A DNA stretch of 64,000 nt from the NCBI GenBank assembly GCA_037013685.1, contig CM072905.1, forward strand, positions 11,250,991 through 11,314,990, given 5' to 3'. The notes under the pieces are model-generated. The model did not search any database. It saw nothing but the letters and a program-made list of their open reading frames with translations, and was not told the origin of the DNA. Positions within the stretch are counted from its first letter, which is position 1. Each line of letters begins with the position of its first letter. The position numbers and the translations under genes were made by a program. Below, piece after piece: positions 56,917-64,000 of this stretch. This DNA comes from Acridotheres tristis (Eukaryota > Chordata > Aves > Passeriformes > Sturnidae).

Positions 56917-57395
56917 TCTGCACCTAACTCTGTGTGGTGGAAAGGGAACCTGGTATAATGATAATATCCAGAAATCACTGGCAGTTCTAAAGTGCTAAAT
57001 GTATACAGGCTATAACTGACAGGAGAGATTTTTATTTAAAAAAAACAAAACAAACAAACCTATAAATCTTATTTTCTTACTTTATAGCATTCTACCTTTT
57101 TTGTAATATTTCCTTTTTTAACTTGATGATTTTGCTTCCAGAATCCTAAAAGGATATTTCAGGTGTACATTGGTTAAGTTAATGTAGCTGAGTTTTTAGT
57201 AAAAAACCAAATATGCATTGTTGCTGCCCGAGCTGCTGCTGAGGCTGTGGGTGACAGTTGTGATCCGGGCTGTGACACAACCAAATGGAAATTATTGACA
57301 TGCTGACAGCACACAGAACTCTTCCAAGGTGGCTGTGAACTCTTTGCACTTTATAAGGGATGCGAATAAAAAAATTAGCTCATTTGTAAAAGAAG
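56917..57395 (+). other. MFSD6L: MFSD6L 3' UTR
   Basis: An AT-rich trailer contains an A-rich tract near 57039-57060 and ends at an AATAAA at 57365-57370. Confidence 0.7.
57365..57370 (+). terminator. MFSD6L: AATAAA poly(A) signal, MFSD6L
   Basis: A canonical hexamer in an A-rich context about 450 nt after the stop, with T/GT-rich sequence downstream. Confidence 0.7.
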
Positions 57396-60300
57396 GTTTT
57401 GCCGCAGACTCTCTGCTGTGTCGTGTTCTAGGATTTCAGTGAGCTCCTGCTTGGAATCTGCTGGGAAAACCCTCCCGGTGTGCTCAGAGCCAGCGGCTGG
57501 CCCGGCCCACCTGGGCATTTCCTGGTGGTGATTTAAGGTGTCCCCGGCATTCCAGGTGACATTCCAGGAAGCAGCCGAGCCTCCCGACTGGTGTCCCTTC
57601 TGTGGGCTGGGAATTTCCGGAGGGCGGGATGGGATATCCGTCCAGGCTGGCACTGCTGGAAGCTGATCCTGCCTGGGGCACTTGGATCCTGAGCAGGGCT
57701 GCTCCCAGGCAGGGACAGCCACAACTCTAGAAAGAGAAAGGGGAGTTTGTGTCTGTCCCTCACTAACCAGGGGTCCCCAAAGCAACACCTGGGCACAGGT
57801 GCACAAGCAGAGAGCAGCGCTCGGTCCATGGCAAAGGATCTCCTGCACACTGAGTTGTTCCCACGTTATTTCCAGCTGGAAGTTACTGGTTTCCAGCCTT
57901 TCTCTTTTAACCCATTCCTGGGTTAAACTTCCTTACCTGCCCTGCCTTCACCTCCAAGCACAGATTTCAGCCCCTCTCCAGGAGGTAAGTTTTGTTTATC
58001 AATGAAAGATCGGTGGTCCGATGTCATCAAAAGATTTTAAATTGAGTTTAAGCGAGCCTTAGAGTGCCTTCAGCCACCAGCAAAGGTTGCTGTCAGTTAT
58101 CAGGTACTCCTTGGTCAGGGAATAGCATCATTCCTGTGCAGAGGGATGGATTTTAGTAACATCTGCCTGAGAGGCTCGCAAGCCCCGAGACAGGCAGCTG
58201 CAAAAGCAGAATATTTATGGAAATGCATATTTAATATGACATATGCAAATAGCCTGGCAGTGTGTCACCCTGCCGTGTTGTGGGCTCGGCAGGAAGCGCT
58301 GGAGACAAGGAAAGGACTCCTGGGCGATAATTCTTTTCTGTGTATGCATCGATCCCGCATTATCTGCACATCAGATGCTTTCAGGGTAATTAGCTCCCTC
58401 TCTTCCTGGCACCGATTCTCAGCCAGCACAATGCGCTGCTGGAGTGGCTCTATAGATAGAATTGTCCCCGTGCCAAGAATAGCTGGAACTTTTTATTAAG
58501 ATGTTATCTTCCCCCAGGAATTCAAACACGAGTGGAGCAATTTTGATGTCAAGAATTTCTCCCGGTCTTATTATCGTGTAATACCTGAGGAACAAAGCGT
58601 GTTAATGGGGGATATGCCTGCAGTCAGGCTCAGCCCTGCACACAGCATATCCAGAGCCTTTGTGAGAGGCACAGAAAGAGCTGGAATGGTTTGAAATGCA
58701 GCTGCTGCTTCAGCTGCCAGCGCTGCCCTCGTCAGAAGCCGATTACCTGGGTGAGCTGTGCCCTTTTCATCTGCCTCAGGACAGCAGCAGCTGCTGGATT
58801 CCAGTTTCACGAGGAGAAGCCTTGCAGTGACAGATGCCTGTCCATCCTGGAGCTGTGGAGAGGGGTGACTCCCCTGGATCAGCACCGAATGTGTTGAATG
58901 GATTGATAATCTTTAAAAAAACCCTTTATTGTGCAAGATTATTACACTTTGGGCATTCCCTTAAATCCTGCTCGTTCACAGCAAAAGCACATCTCCCTAA
59001 GAAGGAGCAGGGGAAGATCCCATTGAAATTCCTCGGGCTCAGAATTCCAAGACCTGGCTGCTCCTGTCCCCGATTTGCACTTCCCTCTGCACAGTGGATT
59101 TGCCCAGGAGATTCTATCCAATCCAGCAGATCCAATGGTGTGTGGATTTCATCTTGACTCTGAACTCTCTGATTTACTCCCGTGCTTTTATTAGGGATAA
59201 AGTGAGCATGTATAAAATGCATTAAACTCAAGTCCAGCCTGCAGCATCAGATCCGGCTACTCACAGTGAAAGTCATCCTGGAGAGTATTGGCCTGAAGAA
59301 TTGATTAAAATACTTACAGGTTCATTTTCTCTGCACTTCTGAGCGACCAAAACAAGGTGAGTCACTGCAACCCCGCTGTTTCCAGGGCTGGTGGGTGCTC
59401 ATCATTTAATGAGCTGATAGGCTCTCTCATGGCTCTCCTTCCTTGCACATCCAGACACCCAAACCAATCCTGGGGTGGCCCTGTCCCTCAGCTGGGAGCT
59501 CGGCAGTTCTTACAAACCGTGGGCATTCCTGAGCAATACTCTGGAATACTCGAACTTTCTGTTTGTCAAGGATCACCATTCCAGCTCACAGCCCACCTCC
59601 ATGACCTCCTGGCTTTGTGCTCCTGGAAGAGGTGCTGCTGCATTTTCAGAGGAGTTCTGGAGCATGGTGCTGCTGCTGCATTTCCATCCCAGAGCAGCAG
59701 CTCCCATGTCCTGTCTTTTTCCCCTGTTTTTACACAGAGACTCTTAATTTTTGCCTCCTCGTTGTGTTCCACAGTTATCCTCAAAGAATGAAGCACCATC
59801 TCTCTGACACCTGTTCTGCTTCAAATCACGTGACTGGATCAAAAGTCGGGAGCTCCTCTTTGGCTATTGGACGGGGGAATTTCAAGATTTTGCTCAGGTT
59901 TGTGTTTCACTGGTTGGAGGTGTGGCTGCTGCGAGCAGAGCCCATGGGCTGGTTCTGGGCAGGGGCTGATCCCCCAGACCCCTCCCTAGTGTCGCTGTGT
60001 CCCTGCTCTCCAGCCAGTGGCACTTCCCAAAGTGTCCCTGAGCCGCCTGGCTGAGCTGGGGTGTCCCTGAGCCCTTGGAGCTGTGTATGGCGACATCCGT
60101 GTCACCTACAGGCGCCTCCTGGCTGAGAAGTATCCCAGCAGAGGACACTTGTGTGTCCCTTCCGTGTGTTTTGGAGAAGGGGGTGTTGAAGTATGTTCCT
60201 CCACAGCTGTGAAGCACAGCCAAGTGCTCTGGGAGCACAAACCCCTGTGAGCAGAAGTGTTTGCAGCCCACACCCATCCCCATCTTCCCGTGCCGTTTGC

Positions 60301-60600
60301 TGGGCCCAGCCTTCAGGACAGTGGCCCTGGTCATTGCTGTCCTGGCCAGAGAGAGGAGGGACCACCAGGATCCTGCTGAGGTGGCTGCTGCCACCGTGCC
60401 AGATTTCAGCCCTTGGAACATTGTTCAAACTCTCGCTGTTGGGTTTTTCCATGGGGAAAGTTGCTTCTACCAGAAAGCGCAGCTGCCCTGGCTCAGCAGG
60501 GGCTTTGGGGGGCTGTTGGGTGCTGTGCGTCACCCCTGGCACCCTGTGTCCCACCCCCGTGTCCCCCAGAGCCTGGGCGCCTTCAGTGCCCGGTCCCCGC
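57396..60600. other. Intergenic region without recognisable genes
   Basis: No family resemblance was found in any frame. The portion from about 58000 to 59330 has clearly lower GC than its surroundings and dense transcription factor-like motifs (see the next entry and findings). The rest is unremarkable. Confidence 0.55.
58005..58590. promoter_or_regulatory. Candidate conserved noncoding element
   Basis: An AT-richer block holds an octamer ATGCAAAT (58243-58250), an ATGCATAT, a TAATTAG homeodomain core, GATA-like TTATCT and CATCAAAAG (TCF-like) sites, and no coding potential. Such composition is typical of vertebrate developmental enhancers. The call rests on motif density and composition only. 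Confidence 0.3.
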
Positions 60601-61380
60601 TGTCACCGTCGCTGCCGATGCTGCGCGTTTGGGGGCGAAAGAGCCCTAAAGGGGTCGGGACGAGCCCCGGGGCATGAGCCGGGTGAAGCTGCGGGGGGCG
60701 GGGGCTGCGGGCTGGGGGCTCAGAGGGGAAGGGGCCGTGGGAACAGTGGGATCGGAGGGAGCGGAGCCGTGGGGTCGGAGCGGTGGGATCAGCGAGAGTC
60801 CCCGCCCCGGCGGAGCGGAGGGAGCGAAGGGAGCAGCGGGATCAGTGTGGAGGTAGCGGCGGGAGCAGCGGCATCAGCAGGATCGGTGGGACCAGTGTGA
60901 GCAGCAGGAGCGGTGCAGAAGGAGCGGTGTGAGCGGTGTGACCAGCAGGAGCGGTGCGGAGGGAGCAGTAGGAGCGGTGTGAGCGGTGGGAGCAGCAGGA
61001 GCAGTGCAGCAGGAGCGGTGGGAGCGGTGGGATCGGTGTGAGCAGCAGAAGCGGCGGGAGCCCCCGCCCCGGCGGAGCACAGCGCGCTGGGCTGCGGATG
61101 GAGGGCAGCCGCGCTTCGCCCCGGTACGGATCCATGGAATCCACCCGGTGGCCGCCGGCCGGAGCGGGGCCAGGTGAGCGCGGCGGGACCGGGACGGGAC
61201 CGGCATCGCCCGAACCCAACTTCCCCCGCCTCCGGGGCTTCCGGACAATCCGGGCACCTGAGCCCCGGGAGCTGGCGGGGAATCGGCGGCTTCACCCACC
61301 AAAAGGAGCCCAGCCGGGAGTCCCCGGACCGGCACCGGCGCCGCCAGAGCCCCGCGCGGCGGCCATCGGGAGTGGGGGAG
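60600..61380 (+). promoter_or_regulatory. GC-rich CpG island with possible unidentified first exon
   Basis: The stretch is rich in CpG. It contains ATG 61098 opening a 25-codon frame that meets a consensus donor CAG|GTGAGC at 61173/61174. I do not recognise the peptide and could not find a following exon. Part of the island (about 60770-61060) is a degenerate GAGCGGTGGGAGCAGCAG repeat, which could explain the composition without a gene. Confidence 0.25.
60770..61062. repeat. Degenerate 9/18-bp minisatellite in the CpG island
   Basis: Irregular copies of GGAGCGGTGTGAGCAGCA and related units. It yields spurious Pro/Leu-rich frames on the minus strand. Confidence 0.85.
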
Positions 61381-61386
61381 AAGGAG

Positions 61387-61388
61387 GG

Positions 61389-61424
<36 letters not shown>

Positions 61425-61451
61425 ATGGATGGATGGATGGACGGACGGGTG
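61387..61451. repeat. (GGAT)n microsatellite
   Basis: About sixteen GATG/GACG tetranucleotide copies. The core of about 12 GATG units is uninterrupted. Confidence 0.95.
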
Positions 61452-64000
61452 GGTGGAGTGGCTGGGGGTGAGAAAGGAATGCGAGAAGGGGCTGGGTGGG
61501 AGGAAGGGGGGCTGGAGGGGAGGAAGAGTGGCGGCAGAGGGGATGTGTGGAGGGACGCACAGGGGGAGCACGGTCACATCTCGCTGCTGCTGCCCGGCCG
61601 GACACGGCGCGGCTGCGCTGCCATGCCCGGCCTTGGGCACTGCTGTGACCGGGGCACAGCAGCGGTCGCCCTGTCCTTCATTGCCTTTGGCCCTCTCTGA
61701 CCAGTTCCTGCAGTAGGACCCCGGGTAAGAAGAGCGGGGGATGCCGAGCAGGGGAATCGCCTTGAGCAGAGCCCTCGACCTTGGGCTGGGCGGAAGGGTC
61801 GCAGTGCTGGGCTGCGCGGAGGGGAGGCGCTGCAATCCCTCTGCTCTGCCACCCCTCTGACCTCTCCCCTTCCACTGCTCCCCCTCAGCCCATTGCACAC
61901 AGCGGGGCAGGGACAGGCAGCTAGAGAGGAAGGGGAGGAGAGATCAGCCGACTCCAGCATCCTGCTGGGTACTGCTTGGGGAGTGTTTGGTGCCCACGAA
62001 GATGCTCAGCTCCCGGCTGAGCTGTGGGAAGTTTTGGTCCTTTTCCTTTGTGCCTTTCCTGGCAGCGTGTTTCCTCTCCCACACCTCCCGTGGGGCTCTG
62101 AGCACCTTCATCACCCGGGTCCTCTGCTCCAGCAGCTGGGTGACATCGGGATGGGCCAGGGACTGGACTCAGGGCGCTGGGTATGGCCTGGACATCCGTG
62201 TCCCTATTGCCTGTTGCTGATGTCAGGAGCAGAGGAAAACACATAGGTGAGTTAGAGGCTTCGTGGGATGTTGCCCTCATGCAGAGTTCTATCCCTTCCA
62301 CAGGGGTCTGTCAAACGATTTCCCAACTTCAATCATGAAGAAAATTGCTTGAAGCTCACCCTGCTCTGTTGGCTGCGGTGACTCATCCCAGGCTTGCTGC
62401 TGGCTGTCCAAATGTCTTCCCCAAACCATCAGAAATGGAAGCCTCTGGCTATTACACTCATTAGTGGAGGCCCCTCCCTGGGGCCTGATTAGAGCGTCTC
62501 CAAATTTCTGTCAAAGCTTTCTCTCCCTCCTTGGTTTGCCAGGCTGAAATGGTGCCAGGCAGGATCCCTTTGGCTCAGGCACTGTGGAGTTTTCTGTGCG
62601 TGAGGGTGGGGGGAGAGGGGGACGGTTCTGTGCATGGCTGTGCTGCTGTGGGAGAGCTGTGGGAACAGAGGGATCCCTGGGCAGTGTGGCCACACATGGG
62701 GCCATCCCTGTCTGTCCCCAAAGAGAGATTTGGATTGTGGGCTTGATCCCAGCTTTAATGAATACCCTGCCTTGGGTGTCCCCTTCTCCAGGTGCTCCCT
62801 CCCAGGGTTTGTGGGCTTCATTTTCCGGGAGTTTTTCTCCTGGCACTGCCCTCCCTCTGCTCCCGCTCTGAATTCAGCAGCTCCAGGGACACAAAGGTCC
62901 TGTCAGAGCTTCTTGTCCAGCACCGATTGCTTTGGAGAGCAGTTCCCTGGAATTCCTGAGGGATGCAGAGTACCAGGACATGACCACAGCACCTGAAGGC
63001 ACAGCCAAGGGCTGGCACCCTCCAGCTGAGCCCTGCAGCCCTGGCTGGGCTGTGCCGTGACCTTCGCACTGTCCCCATGTCACAGAACACTCCTGACCTG
63101 GTGAGTGTCCAACAGAAGGGTGACTTCAGAGCAGTGTGTGAGAGCAGAGTGGTGCCAGCCACACCTGATGGGAGCCATCCCATAGCCGAGCCAGGAGCTT
63201 TCCTGCTCTTGTAGGCACTGCCCGGGGGCTGGAATGACATCCCAGTCTCCTGCTGCAGGTGAGGGAAAGCAACTCAGCCCTGCCATCTCCTCCCCTCCCA
63301 GCCCTGCCACCTCCTCCATTCCCAGCATTGTCACCTCCTCCATTCCCAGCATTGTCACCTCCTCCCCTCCCAGCATTGTCACCTCCTCCCTTTGCCTACA
63401 CAGGCGAGGAGTCACCTCTCCCGCCTGGAATGGTTGTGCCGATGACATCCTGGGATGAGAGGGAGAGGAAGGGATGCTGACAGCGGTTCCAAACCCTGGC
63501 AATCCCCCCTGGGAAATACCTGGCTGAGAACCTCAGCCCAGCAGGGATCAGAGACATTCCGGATTATTCCCCAGCCGGGCACGCCAGGAGTGGTTGTCCC
63601 CCTCCCCAGACCCGCCCCCGCGCCCCCGGGGCTGGTTGGTGTCCCTGGGGACGGAGGTTGCAGGAAGCTCTGCATTTATCTGTCTCTGTGTTTATTGGCA
63701 CATCGGGACAGCCACCAGCCATGTCACCTCCGCCTGGGCACAGAGGGGACCCAGCAATGCAACTTTTGGTGACAGCTCTGGGGCTGAGCTGAGGCACAGT
63801 GGCTGCCCACAGGCACATCCCAGCTGTGCCACCTGCCCCTCCAGCTGTGCTGGTACCTGCACATCTGCCAGCATCTGCCGCGGGCCTCTGGGGCCATCCC
63901 CAGCTGCTCAGCTAGGGCAGCTGCAGCAAAATATTCCAGGCCAGAGGAACTTTGGGGTAGCAGAGCCCCAGAATGCTCGGAATGAGGGACCTCAGCATCC
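61452..64000. other. Right end of window, no gene recognised
   Basis: I saw no conserved coding exon here. A repeat lies at 63280-63405. A TTTATT at about 63689-63694 reads as AATAAA on the minus strand and could mark the 3' end of a gene entering from the right, but no coding sequence supports this. Confidence 0.4.
63280..63405. repeat. Minisatellite, CCTCCCAGCATTGTCACCTC type
   Basis: About five copies of a 24-27 bp unit, CAGCATTGTCACCTCCTCC with C/T variants. Confidence 0.88.

Noticed and set aside
57375..57848. Minus-strand frame of 157 codons after MFSD6L
   Set aside because: No family resemblance, no splice support, and it overlaps the 3' end of MFSD6L.
60789..61898. Minus-strand frame of 369 codons, Pro/Leu/His-rich
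   Set aside because: It is the complement of the GAGCGGTGGGAGCAG repeat and the (GGAT)n microsatellite, not a gene.
63689..63694. Minus-strand AATAAA near the right edge
   Set aside because: A single hexamer without any adjacent conserved coding sequence is insufficient to call a gene end.

Overview
The window is vertebrate nuclear DNA and almost certainly avian. It carries fragments of the bird and reptile LINE family CR1. Introns are compact and GC-rich and full of minisatellites, and the gene order PIK3R5, PIK3R6, MFSD6L matches the conserved vertebrate block (human 17p13.1). A songbird is a reasonable guess, but nothing here identifies the species. No prokaryotic, viral or CRISPR content was seen.

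Three genes lie head to tail on the + strand. (1) PIK3R5 (p101, regulatory subunit of class IB PI3K gamma) has 18 coding exons from 2546 to 20837, followed by a long 3' UTR to about 23.3-23.5 kb. (2) From 23.5 to 36.3 kb no coding gene was found. This stretch has CR1 fragments, several minisatellites, and a GC-rich segment around 27.6-27.8 kb with PU.1-like and kappaB-like sites and a strong splice donor; it could be the PIK3R6 promoter or first noncoding exon. (3) PIK3R6 (p84/p87, the alternative PI3K gamma regulatory subunit) has 19 coding exons from 36412 to 53244. (4) A GC-rich promoter region containing a minisatellite leads into the intronless gene MFSD6L (54913-56916). (5) From 57.4 kb to the end no gene could be recognised. 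It contains a lower-GC segment (58.0-59.3 kb) that looks like conserved noncoding DNA and a second GC-rich island (60.6-61.4 kb) that may hold an unidentified first exon.

PIK3R5 and PIK3R6 encode alternative adaptors that recruit p110 gamma to G-beta-gamma and Ras at the plasma membrane of leukocytes. Laid side by side, the two genes match exon for exon: every junction has the same phase, and two pairs of coding segments have identical lengths at the 5' end. The only structural difference is one extra intron near the PIK3R6 start. This comparison points to one anomaly: exon 11 of PIK3R5 carries one base too many (probably in a C5 run at 14818-14822), which breaks an otherwise intact reading frame.

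No undescribed biological system was found. The more unusual observations are the complete exon-phase match of the tandem paralogues, the PIK3R5 frame break, a cysteine-proline tandem repeat inside PIK3R6, a 15-bp minisatellite abutting a PIK3R6 splice acceptor and open in the frame of the next exon, and upstream ATGs placed tightly against the starts of all three genes.
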